DNA of 46,080 nt from Gammaproteobacteria bacterium HGW-Gammaproteobacteria-3 (GTDB taxonomy: Bacteria; Pseudomonadota; Gammaproteobacteria; Methylococcales; Methylomonadaceae), in the NCBI GenBank assembly GCA_002843155.1, contig PGZD01000014.1:1-46080 (forward strand), written 5' to 3'. Both the position numbers and the translations under genes were made by a program. Of the stretch, positions 18,358-26,446 are shown in pieces; position 1 is the first letter of the stretch; each line of letters starts with the position of its first letter. Under the pieces are notes generated by a model, which did no database searches, was not told the DNA's origin, and worked only from the letters and a program-made list of their open reading frames with translations.

Positions 18358-18706
18358 GGTGAATCCTGGATTTTTGAAGTGGATGTATACTCATCGTAGA
18401 TCAAAATTCGGCCCTTCACCTAGCGTTAGGTGAGGGGCCTCCTTAAAGCGGTGCCCGAATTTGAAGTACGAAAGATGTTGATCGAAAAACGGGGGCGGCT
18501 GAGCATCGTTTCGGGCGAATCGCCGCTGTCTTATAGTGACTACTCTAACAATAACCCGACATTTTGTTAAGCTTCTGTATTTTTATTTTGGTAGAGGTGT
18601 TATCGCTCGTAGCGGCTTGTAGTGACAGACCAACAAAAGACTTGTATTATTTTGTCCCTTGCCGTCCCGCACGTTTATTCTCTGAACTTTCAATCAACCT
18701 ATTACA
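18358..18706. other. Divergent intergenic region between the lipoprotein and glycosyltransferase genes
   Basis: A 349-base stretch that must contain promoters for both directions. Besides the palindrome at 18410-18439, I see no clear gene. An 82-codon frame beginning at 18564 overlaps the glycosyltransferase gene out of frame and is not supported. No strong sigma70 promoter was identified. Confidence 0.5.
18410..18439. repeat. 30-base palindromic hairpin
   Basis: The arms form a near-perfect inverted repeat. Seven bases TCACCTA pair with TAGGTGA around a 4-base loop (GCGT), and an outer GGCC pairs with GGCC through one C-G, with a T-G wobble. There is no T run on either side. It could be an operator, an mRNA stem of the leftward lipoprotein gene's leader, or a mobile-repeat relic. 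Confidence 0.5.
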
Positions 18707-20518
18707 GTGCCCAGCCAAATCAAGACTTCTGTTGTTGAATCGCCGTCCGTTCGATGTGTTTTCGGCGATATCTTCGGTGCCGACCTTCCTGCTCGCTGGC
18801 AAGCATTTTTAGCACGGCAAACAGTGCCGATAAGTGCGGTCAAAGGCGGCAATGATTTTTATTTTAATTACGCACAACTGCCCGAGCAAGCGCCCGATGG
18901 CGCCTCGAATCTGTTGGAACAGATGACCTGGGCGTTATTGACTCATCCGGACTATGATCAGGTTATCTGGCCGCTGTCAAATTCAATCGATAACTCGCGC
19001 CCTTTGTGTTTGGTGCCTTTGAAAAATCACGGTCGGCGCTCCGTTATGGCGTCAGGTTTCATAGGACTCAGCCGCAACGAGCCGCATGATTCTGGCAGGT
19101 CGCCCATACCGAAAACACTTTGCTTTTCACATGCCCTGATCGCCGGTAAAACGCAGCACACATCTGCGCGCCTGTCGTTATCGCGGCACTTAAAAAATAA
19201 ATTATCGCCGGAACAAAAATCATTCCTGAAACGTAAAGCCGATGCCTTGCGTGAATTGATGACACCGCCCAAAATAACGCGTACTCAAGCGACCGAATAC
19301 CCTCTTGCCCTGGCAAAGTCGTGGCATGCTGAATTCATTCGCCCCGATCTTGCCTTGAATCCCAAACTAACGGTTCATGAACCCCGCATTCCGGTCTTGA
19401 TCGCCACGCATTGGCTGGAATTGGGCGGCGCTGAAAAATTTGCCGTGGACTTGGTCAAAGCGCTGCCGAAAGAGCGTTATGCTGTTTATGTGACGACTGA
19501 TATTGCCTCGTTTAACCACTGGCAAACGGACATCATCGAACACGTCGAGGCTGTATTTCATTTACCCGGATTTTTGCCCGATCATGCCGTGCCGGTTTTT
19601 TATGAATACCTGATTCGCAGTCGGCACATCCGCTTACTGCATTTGCATCACGCCGCTCGCGCCTACGATGCGCTGCGCCATATCCGGCGCTTTCATCCCC
19701 GACTGCAAATTCTCGATTCATTGCATATCGTCGAATTACCGCCCAATGACGGCGGCTATGCAGAAGCTTCCGCGCGAAGGTTTGAAGCTTTTATCAATCA
19801 TCATCATGTCATCAGCCAGTTTTTGAAAAATTTTTTAACACAACGCTGGCAGATTCAGGACAACAAAATTTCGGTCATTTATTTAAATGTTGATAGCCAT
19901 TATTTTGATCCCGAGCGTGTGGCAAAAGGGCAAATCAGACACGCTTTAAATATTCCCGATCAGGCTTGTCTGGTGGGTTTTCTGGGGCGTTTCAGCGCCC
20001 AGAAACAGCCGCTGAAATTCATTGAAGCGGCGCAGTTATTACAGCAACGCTGGCAACAATCCGGGGCAACCCGGCCACTCGTGTTTTTAATGGTCGGCAG
20101 CGGCCTTTTGGAGTCGGAGATTAAACGCGCCATACGGCGCGCGCGCGGCACGACTATTCTGTTACACCCGCAACTACAGGATACTCGTCCGGTGTATCGG
20201 GATTGCGATGTATTGATGATGCCCTCGGCCAATGAAGGGCTCGCTTTAGTCAGCTATGAAGCCATGGCGATGCAAACACCGATTTTTTTTACCGATGTGG
20301 GGGCGCAAAGTGAGCTGTTGCCCGCTGAGTTTTTAATTGACAACAGTGCGCCTTTGGCAAAAAAATTCGCCGATGCCATGTGGCCTTATCTCATCGATGC
20401 CGAAAAAAGGCGTCACGCCGGTGTAACAATGCGCCGCCATATCTGCGAGCACCATACCCATGAGCAAACTATCAGTCAGTTATTGGCACTGTATGAACAT
20501 TTATTGAGCCAGGCATAA
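18707..20518 (+). CDS. Glycosyltransferase, GT4-like C-terminus with a long novel N-terminal region
   Basis: A 603-residue protein. Residues about 225-600 carry the two Rossmann halves of a GT-B retaining glycosyltransferase: an N-terminal part with ATHWLELGGAEKFA (about 227-240) and a GT4 C-terminal part with VGFLGRFSAQKQP and EGLALVSYEAMA (about 510-521), which holds the conserved E-x7-E. Residues 1-220 match nothing I recognise. The start is the GTG at 18707, the only usable start after an in-frame TGA at 18683; its ribosome site is poor. The stop overlaps the next gene start (TAATG), so the two are probably translated together. Likely cytoplasmic enzymes for cell-surface glycans, but sugar donor and acceptor are unknown. 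Confidence 0.86.
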   Translation: MPSQIKTSVVESPSVRCVFGDIFGADLPARWQAFLARQTVPISAVKGGNDFYFNYAQLPEQAPDGASNLLEQMTWALLTHPDYDQVIWPLSNSIDNSRPLCLVPLKNHGRRSVMASGFIGLSRNEPHDSGRSPIPKTLCFSHALIAGKTQHTSARLSLSRHLKNKLSPEQKSFLKRKADALRELMTPPKITRTQATEYPLALAKSWHAEFIRPDLALNPKLTVHEPRIPVLIATHWLELGGAEKFAVDLVKALPKERYAVYVTTDIASFNHWQTDIIEHVEAVFHLPGFLPDHAVPVFYEYLIRSRHIRLLHLHHAARAYDALRHIRRFHPRLQILDSLHIVELPPNDGGYAEASARRFEAFINHHHVISQFLKNFLTQRWQIQDNKISVIYLNVDSHYFDPERVAKGQIRHALNIPDQACLVGFLGRFSAQKQPLKFIEAAQLLQQRWQQSGATRPLVFLMVGSGLLESEIKRAIRRARGTTILLHPQLQDTRPVYRDCDVLMMPSANEGLALVSYEAMAMQTPIFFTDVGAQSELLPAEFLIDNSAPLAKKFADAMWPYLIDAEKRRHAGVTMRRHICEHHTHEQTISQLLALYEHLLSQA

Positions 20519-22110
20519 TGGAGCATTTCCGTAGGCGCTTTTTGCGTTGCAGTGAGCCTTTGTTAAAACGCTATCCCCGGCTTCGGCAATTTTTGCGAAG
20601 TCTTGCCCTGCGATACCGTCGGCGGGCTCTAAAACACCTGTCATATAAGCCTCTGATCAGCATACAGCTTGCTGTTTTCAGGGTAGATACGGCTGAACTC
20701 CAGGCTTGTCTGGAATCGGTCGCTAAACAAATCTATCCGCACTGGCAATTGTGTATTGTTGAAGACGGTTCGGGCCTCGCTGTTGTCAGGGACACGCTGC
20801 AAGCTTTTAAAAAACGCTTTCCAGGCAAAGTAAAATTAGTGTTGCGCGACGATAATCAAGGCATTACCGCAAGCAGTCAGGAGGCTTTCCGCTTGACTGA
20901 CGGCGACTATGTGGCATTGCTCGATCATGACGATTATTTAGTGCCCGAAGCCTTATATGAGGTGGTCAAATTACTCAACCGGCATCCTGAAACGGACTGG
21001 ATTTATTCGGATAATGACAAACTCGACAGTCAGGGGCGGCACTGTTGCCCGCATGTCAAACCGGACTGGTCGCCGGAGTTATTGCTGACCTATAACTATA
21101 TTCTGCATTTGTCGGTTATCCGGCGCAGTTTAATAGAGCGGGCAGGGGGCTTTCGCGAGGGTTTTGAAGGGTCTCAGGATCATGATTTATATCTGCGTTT
21201 GGCGGAGCTGACCGGGCAGGTCAGGCATATTCCGCGCGTTTTGTACTCATGGCGCCAGTCTGCCGATTCGGTGGCTTTAAATCCGGCAAATAAACACTAC
21301 GCCTTCGATGCGGCCTTACGCGCCTTGAACGACGCCCTGAAAAGACGCGGCGAGCGGGGGCAGGCCCAACATCCTGCGCACTCATGGCTTGGCAGCTATC
21401 AAATTATCCGGCATATAGAGACGCCCGATATCGATGTTATCGTTCTTGAAGCTGAGGGCGAGACAGCGCCGGTTTTAGACAAGCTCACAGCGCAAACAAG
21501 GGTAAACCTGACATCTGTGTCATGGCTTGAACCGGACGAGGGCGCGGGAAAGTGTTTGAACCGGCTGGTCAAGCAATGCCAATCGCCCTATGTGTTGTTA
21601 CTGATGCCGACAATAGCATTGACGGATACAACGCTGTTACTCAAGTTGACCGCCAATTTGGCGCCGCAAGGCGTTGCTTTGAGCAGTGCCAAAGTTATCA
21701 ATACTTATGCCGAAGTCGATCACTGCGGCCTCGCTTATCGGCGCGGCGTTTTTTGTTATCCCTTGCGCGGTTGGGATAAAACAGCCGATGGCATGGGTGC
21801 CTATGGCGGGCTGCCACGCAATATCTCATTGAGTTCAGCCGTAATCAATGTTTGCAAGACGGCGCAACTCCAGCCATTACTGGCCAGGCTCGGTAGCTAT
21901 GAAACGGCAAACGCCTGGCTCGTTGCCCTGGCTTTAGAGTTACAAAAACAAAAACTACGGCTGGTCGTTGACGGCGGTCTTACCGTGTTATATACACCGG
22001 CTGCCGCTTATCAGGTGACTTTGTCGGCATCCGACAAAGCGCTGTTACAACGCGATTATGCCCATTTGTTCAGCACTGATGATCCCTTGTATCATCGGCA
22101 AATGCTTTGA
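20518..22110 (+). CDS. GT2 (GT-A) glycosyltransferase with a C-terminal second domain
   Basis: A 530-residue enzyme. The N-terminal GT-A domain (about residues 45-265) has VEDGSG, the donor/metal motif LDHDDYL (about 137-143) and GSQDHDLYLRL (about 219-229), which contains the catalytic-base region typical of inverting GT2 enzymes. There are no clear transmembrane helices. The C-terminal portion (about 290-530) looks like a weaker, degenerate second glycosyltransferase-like fold with no intact DxD. The ATG overlaps the preceding gene's stop by one base. With the GT4 protein this makes a two-gene glycan-building unit; the neighbouring leftward methyltransferase is convergent and not in the operon. 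Confidence 0.88.
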   Translation: MEHFRRRFLRCSEPLLKRYPRLRQFLRSLALRYRRRALKHLSYKPLISIQLAVFRVDTAELQACLESVAKQIYPHWQLCIVEDGSGLAVVRDTLQAFKKRFPGKVKLVLRDDNQGITASSQEAFRLTDGDYVALLDHDDYLVPEALYEVVKLLNRHPETDWIYSDNDKLDSQGRHCCPHVKPDWSPELLLTYNYILHLSVIRRSLIERAGGFREGFEGSQDHDLYLRLAELTGQVRHIPRVLYSWRQSADSVALNPANKHYAFDAALRALNDALKRRGERGQAQHPAHSWLGSYQIIRHIETPDIDVIVLEAEGETAPVLDKLTAQTRVNLTSVSWLEPDEGAGKCLNRLVKQCQSPYVLLLMPTIALTDTTLLLKLTANLAPQGVALSSAKVINTYAEVDHCGLAYRRGVFCYPLRGWDKTADGMGAYGGLPRNISLSSAVINVCKTAQLQPLLARLGSYETANAWLVALALELQKQKLRLVVDGGLTVLYTPAAAYQVTLSASDKALLQRDYAHLFSTDDPLYHRQML

Positions 22111-22128
22111 CATACCTCCAGATGGGCG

Positions 22129-22818
22129 TCAGCTTGGGCAAAATTCCAGCAAGATGACGTCATCGCCGATAATTTCAAGACGGCACGGGTACTGCCGCGC
22201 CAGCCATTGGAAAGTGTTTTTTGAATAAAAACTGATATGGGTCGGGTCGTTTTTGTAGTGCCAGTCGATAAACGCCTGTTTATCTCGGCTTAGCTTGGTC
22301 ATGAGTCCGAGCCATCCGCCGGGTCGCAATAACGAAAACAAACGCCGGAACTCGCGTTCGGGGTTTACAAAATGCTCGGCCACTTCGGTGCAGCTTATAA
22401 AATCATAATAGGGCTGCAAAACTTCGGGCTGATTGGCGTAAAAAGGATCATACACGGACATGGAGAAGCCTTGTTCGGCGAACAGAGCGGCTAAAGCGGG
22501 GCCCGGACCGCAACCGTAATCCAAACCGCGACTACCCATTTTGAGGCGACCGGACAAGGGCAAAAACAGCCGGGACAGAAACTTTCGATAGTTTATGTCG
22601 TGTATTTCGTTCCGATGCTGGTCATAGACGGCTTTCTCCCGGCTCAAACTCAAATGCTGGGCGGGCGGGACAAAAATCAGTTCGCAGATGTCACAGCGGT
22701 AATAGTCGCGTTGCCGGTCAACATTATAATGAAAAATGGCTGAAGACCGGCAAAGCGGACAACTTGACGGCACCGATTGAAGGGGCCGTTGCCCGGCTGG
22801 CAGGTTTTTTGAAAACAT
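22129..22818 (-). CDS. Class I SAM-dependent methyltransferase with N-terminal zinc ribbon
   Basis: With the ATG at 22818 the protein is 229 residues. A four-cysteine zinc ribbon (CPLC and CDIC, about residues 20-45) precedes a Rossmann methyltransferase with the SAM glycine loop LDYGCGPG (about 99-106) and an acidic strand end SVYDP. HFVNPEREFRRLFSLLRPGG and THISFYSKNT match the Methyltransf_23-type family, whose members often methylate sugars or small molecules. An in-frame TTG 42 bases earlier is a possible start, but it has no ribosome site and the extra residues look arbitrary. The gene follows purM on the same strand after a 78-base gap. Confidence 0.82.
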   Translation of the reverse strand: MFSKNLPAGQRPLQSVPSSCPLCRSSAIFHYNVDRQRDYYRCDICELIFVPPAQHLSLSREKAVYDQHRNEIHDINYRKFLSRLFLPLSGRLKMGSRGLDYGCGPGPALAALFAEQGFSMSVYDPFYANQPEVLQPYYDFISCTEVAEHFVNPEREFRRLFSLLRPGGWLGLMTKLSRDKQAFIDWHYKNDPTHISFYSKNTFQWLARQYPCRLEIIGDDVILLEFCPS

Positions 22819-22896
22819 TTGACGTAAAATCCGGGGGCTATGGAACAGGCCGCGCGCCAAAAAGCCGGGGCTATTGTCTTTTTATAATCGTTGCTG

Positions 22897-23940
22897 TCAG
22901 CTGTAAATAACGGCGGGATTGCCTTCGGATTCGACAATATCACCCAACGCATAAGCTGTTTCACCCAACTGCGCCAAGGTGGCCAGAGTTTTGGCTTCAT
23001 CCTCGGGCGCTACACATAGCATCATGCCGATACCGCAATTAAAAGTGGTCAGCATATCTGCAGCCGTGACATTACCCTGCTGTTGCAACCACTTGAACGT
23101 TTCCGGAAACTCCCAGGCCTTGCGGTCAATATAGGCATCGACACCTTCGGGCAAAACCCGTGGCAGGTTTTCGGTAATGCCACCCCCGGTGATATGAGCC
23201 AGGGCATGGATAGGAACAGTTTCGATTAATTTCAGCAAGGATTTGACATAAATCCGGGTCGGTTCCAGCAAGGCTTTTCCCAAAGGTACGCCGTTTAAGC
23301 ATTGCGTCAACGGCGTGTTATTTTGTCGGAGGATTTTGCGAATCAATGAATAACCGTTGGCATGTGGCCCGGATGAGGCGAGGCCGATGAGTTTATCGCC
23401 CGCCTTGACCTGTCTGCCGTCTATGATGTTGTCTTTTTCGACGATGCCGACGCAAAATCCGGCCAGATCGTATTCGCCGTCCGCATACATGCCCGGCATT
23501 TCCGCTGTTTCGCCGCCGACCAATGCGGCTCCGGCCAGTTCGCAGCCGCGTCCGATACCTTCGATAACGGCTGCGGCGGTGTCAACATCGAGTTTTCCGG
23601 TCGCGAAATAATCCAGAAAAAATAACGGCTCGGCGCCTTGGACGATTATATCGTTGACGCACATCGCGACCAAATCGATACCGATCGTATTATGAATGCC
23701 CAGTTCGATGGCCAGTTTCAATTTAGTGCCGACGCCATCGGTACCGGATACCAGAATGGGATTTCGATAGCGATCCAGCGGCAGTTCGAACAATGAACCG
23801 AAACCGCCTAAACCGGCCAGAACGCCGGCGGTTCTGGTTTTGGCGGCGATGGGTTTGATGCGTTCGACCAATTCATTTCCGGCTTCAATATCAACGCCGG
23901 CGCTTTTATAATTCAGGCTGTCTTTATTTTGTGCAGTCAA
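22897..23940 (-). CDS. purM: PurM: phosphoribosylformylglycinamidine cyclo-ligase (AIR synthetase)
   Basis: Catalyses ATP-dependent ring closure of FGAM to AIR, step five of purine synthesis. The 347-residue product begins [25 protein letters not shown]-like in the same way as E. coli PurM. It has [13 protein letters not shown] (about residues 43-55), [12 protein letters not shown] (about 137-148) and [16 protein letters not shown] (about 242-257). The start is a TTG at 23940, chosen because the N-terminal residues then line up with known PurM proteins and no better ATG exists. A methyltransferase gene follows downstream; purK and purE are nearby but split from it by another gene. Confidence 0.96.
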   Translation of the reverse strand: MTAQNKDSLNYKSAGVDIEAGNELVERIKPIAAKTRTAGVLAGLGGFGSLFELPLDRYRNPILVSGTDGVGTKLKLAIELGIHNTIGIDLVAMCVNDIIVQGAEPLFFLDYFATGKLDVDTAAAVIEGIGRGCELAGAALVGGETAEMPGMYADGEYDLAGFCVGIVEKDNIIDGRQVKAGDKLIGLASSGPHANGYSLIRKILRQNNTPLTQCLNGVPLGKALLEPTRIYVKSLLKLIETVPIHALAHITGGGITENLPRVLPEGVDAYIDRKAWEFPETFKWLQQQGNVTAADMLTTFNCGIGMMLCVAPEDEAKTLATLAQLGETAYALGDIVESEGNPAVIYS

Positions 23941-23966
23941 GGTGATGCTCTCTTGCGAAAAGTTAG

Positions 23967-23990
23967 ATTGTCTATATTGTACAAGACAAT
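23967..23990. promoter_or_regulatory. Dyad (possible operator) upstream of purM
   Basis: ATTGTCT (23967-23973) and AGACAAT (23984-23990) form a perfect 7-base inverted repeat with a 10-base spacer, 27 bases upstream of the purM start. On the minus strand the spacer includes TACAAT and TATAGA, either of which might serve as a -10 element. It does not resemble the E. coli PurR box. A regulator-binding site is an inference. Confidence 0.4.
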
Positions 23991-24225
23991 GCGCTATTTG
24001 TGCGATCGATAAGACGCCCTCTTAAAGGTGAATGCGCTGGCTGTTATTGACTCTGAACGGCTTTTGAAGCGAATTATAATCAGTTGAATTACGCCGCAAA
24101 AAAAATTAAAGTGAGTAAATTTTGCTTTGCACAGTGGGCTGATAAATTGATTGCCCGGGGCCGTTCAGAAGTTGGAGTTTTTGAAAGGGATTTGTTGACT
24201 ATAATAACTATAAGATAATGAGATT

Positions 24226-24696
24226 ATGACTATAAAAAACACATTACAAATTACCGGTTTTCTGGCTGCATTGATGTTGGCTGATTCTGCCGTGGCTTAT
24301 ACTGACAAGGAGCCTGAGGAAATCTGTAAAGACCCTAAGTTCAAAGGTTTTAATCTGCCGATTTACAACGCCGCCGAAAAAAAAGAAGTGCCGCCCGAAG
24401 CCGAACTCAGCTTTACCGTGTCAGGGTGGACCAATCCCGAGACTTTGGTGGTGACGGCAAAAAATCAGCCTTTGGAATTATCGATAGAAAATAAAAATAT
24501 TTTTTATCGGATCAAAGCCAAGCTGCCGCCTTCTCTCAACGGGAAGTTTGTCAGAATCAACGCCAGTGCCAGGGCTGTTTTAGGGTGCAAAGGCGAGGAC
24601 GGGTGGTTGCTTAAAGTGGCTGACACTCAAGCGCCTGCCGAGGAAAAAACGCCGTCAGCCCAGGCTGTATCAAGCCCGGCCAAAACGGCTGAATAA
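24226..24696 (+). CDS. Periplasmic protein of unknown function
   Basis: A 156-residue protein with a signal peptide (about residues 1-24, ending AVA before YTDKEPEE). A cysteine at 33 (EEICKDPKF) and a second at about 119 (LGCKGEDGW) flank a beta-rich segment that resembles a sandwich fold, for example VSGWTNPETLVVTAKNQP. A disulfide between them is possible. The tail is low-complexity (A, P, E). No family recognised. A TATAAT at 24200-24205 lies 20 bases before the ATG, which would suit a promoter, but no -35 at the right distance is clear (a TTGAAA is only 13 bases away). It interrupts the purM/purKE arrangement in the opposite orientation. Confidence 0.75.
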   Translation: MTIKNTLQITGFLAALMLADSAVAYTDKEPEEICKDPKFKGFNLPIYNAAEKKEVPPEAELSFTVSGWTNPETLVVTAKNQPLELSIENKNIFYRIKAKLPPSLNGKFVRINASARAVLGCKGEDGWLLKVADTQAPAEEKTPSAQAVSSPAKTAE

Positions 24697-24717
24697 GTAT
24701 TCGAGCAGCTCTTGCCG

Positions 24718-25812
24718 TCAGGAATCATCGCTTTGATCGGCCAAATGCTTTAATACGGCAACCTGTTCTGCAAGCTCTTCCGGGTTATCGGCCCGAAGCG
24801 TTGCATGGGCTACTTTACGGCCTTTGCGCGGCGCTTTGTTGTATAAGTGCATATGCGCCTTGGGTATGGCAAGCACTTCTGCAAGTGAGGGCGTTCCGCC
24901 GATGAAATTCTGCATCGCGGCAAAGCCTCGTGTTGCCGTATCGCCCAAAGGCTGGTCGAGAATCGCGCGCAAATGATTTTCAAACTGGCTGGTTTCCGAG
25001 CCTTCTATGGTCCAATGCCCTGAGTTATGTACTCTGGGCGCAAATTCATTGGCGACCAAGTGACCGTTCAGGTCAAACAACTCCAGCGCCAGTATGCCGA
25101 CGTAATCCAGCGCCTCCAGTAGCCGTGTGATAATAACTTCGGCTTCGGACTGGAGCGGGTCGTTTGCAGAGCTTTTCGCCAGACGCAGGATGCCGTTACG
25201 GTGTTGATTTTCGGACAAGGGATAATAAACAATCGCGCCCGAAACACTGCGCGCGGCAATAATCGAGACTTCCCGCTGAAACGCTACAAAACCTTCGACA
25301 ATGGCGGGCGCGCCTTGCAGTTGCTCTAAGGCTCCGGCCAAATCTTCGGATGAGCGCGTCAGCGCCTGGCCCTTGCCGTCATAACCCAGGGTTCGGGTTT
25401 TCAGAATGGCAGGCCAGCCGATGTCGGATATGGCCCGCTCCAGTTCCGCCAAGCTGTTCACCGCAGCATAAGGCGCGGTCGCAATACCCAAATCGCGGAA
25501 AAAGTTTTTTTCCAGCAATCGGTCCTGGGCCACGGCCAGGGCTTTAGCGGGCGGATAAACGGGCGTCTGTTCGGCGATAAGGTCGATTATCTCTACCGGT
25601 ACATTTTCGAATTCGTAAGTCACGACATCACAGCGCTGCGCCAGTTGCGCCAATAATGCCCGATCGGTATAAGCACCTTGCAAATGTTCGCCGACTTCAG
25701 CCGCGCAGGACTCAGGCGCAGGATCCAAAAAAATAAACTGCAAGCCCAAGGGTTTACCGGCCAAAGCCAGCATTCTGGCGAGCTGCCCTGCGCCCAACAC
25801 ACCAATAATCAT
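24718..25812 (-). CDS. purK: PurK: 5-(carboxyamino)imidazole ribonucleotide synthase
   Basis: An ATP-grasp enzyme that carboxylates AIR with bicarbonate to N5-CAIR. The 364-residue product has the N-terminal [19 protein letters not shown] (about residues 4-22), an ATP-grasp core with LGYDGKGQ (about 143-150) and EVSIIAAR (about 176-183), and the C-terminal [17 protein letters not shown] (about 241-257) diagnostic of PurK. Its start overlaps the purE stop by four bases (ATGA), so the pair is translationally coupled in the order purE then purK. Confidence 0.96.
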   Translation of the reverse strand: MIIGVLGAGQLARMLALAGKPLGLQFIFLDPAPESCAAEVGEHLQGAYTDRALLAQLAQRCDVVTYEFENVPVEIIDLIAEQTPVYPPAKALAVAQDRLLEKNFFRDLGIATAPYAAVNSLAELERAISDIGWPAILKTRTLGYDGKGQALTRSSEDLAGALEQLQGAPAIVEGFVAFQREVSIIAARSVSGAIVYYPLSENQHRNGILRLAKSSANDPLQSEAEVIITRLLEALDYVGILALELFDLNGHLVANEFAPRVHNSGHWTIEGSETSQFENHLRAILDQPLGDTATRGFAAMQNFIGGTPSLAEVLAIPKAHMHLYNKAPRKGRKVAHATLRADNPEELAEQVAVLKHLADQSDDS

Positions 25813-26306
25813 AAATTCCGCTCCCGTGGGTCGGAATGCGCCAATACCGCTTCGGTTTGTCGTTGCCTGAAATCGTTTAACGCCTGCCGATACTGCGGGT
25901 ATTTATTGCCGACGATGGCCGTAGCCAGTAACGCGGCATTGATGGCCCCGGCTTTGCCGATCGCCAACGTGCCGACCGGTATGCCGGCGGGCATTTGCAC
26001 GATGGACAACAATGAATCCATGCCATTGAGCGCTTTTGACTGTACCGGCACGCCCAATACCGGCACCGGGGTTTTGGCGGCCACCATACCCGGCAAATGC
26101 GCGGCGCCGCCGGCGCCTGCTATGATCACTTCCAGGCCACGGCTTGCCGCTGTTTCGGCGTAACTGAACAGTTTGTCGGGGGTTCGGTGTGCGGACACCA
26201 CGCTGACTTCATGGGGGACTCCCAGGTCTTCGAGTTTTTGTGCGGCAAATTGCAGGGTTTCCCAGTCAGATGTCGAACCCATGATAATACCAACCAAAAG
26301 GGTCAT
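25809..26306 (-). CDS. purE: PurE: N5-CAIR mutase
   Basis: Moves the carboxyl group of N5-CAIR to give CAIR, completing the step begun by PurK. The 165-residue product shows class I PurE signatures: [10 protein letters not shown] (about residues 10-19), VSAHRTPD (about 37-44), [18 protein letters not shown] (about 61-78), and LPIA-like [18 protein letters not shown] (about 111-128). It is the promoter-proximal gene of purE-purK; the promoter probably lies in the 140 bases before the next rightward gene. The conserved catalytic histidine and GS motif are present. Confidence 0.96.
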   Translation of the reverse strand: MTLLVGIIMGSTSDWETLQFAAQKLEDLGVPHEVSVVSAHRTPDKLFSYAETAASRGLEVIIAGAGGAAHLPGMVAAKTPVPVLGVPVQSKALNGMDSLLSIVQMPAGIPVGTLAIGKAGAINAALLATAIVGNKYPQYRQALNDFRQRQTEAVLAHSDPRERNL

Positions 26307-26446
26307 TCAATAGTCTCCGTTTTACCATTAATGCGGAATCAGCGCTTGAAGGCTGGCAATTGTACCTGTTATCCCGGTAGTTTAAAAATAGTTGCGGCTC
26401 GCACTGTTAAAATAAAGTTCATGATTCCAGTCAGGCTGGTTTAGTC

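Noticed and set aside
18564-18812. 82-codon frame in the glycosyltransferase leader
   Set aside because: It overlaps the real gene out of frame, lacks a ribosome site and has no recognisable domain.
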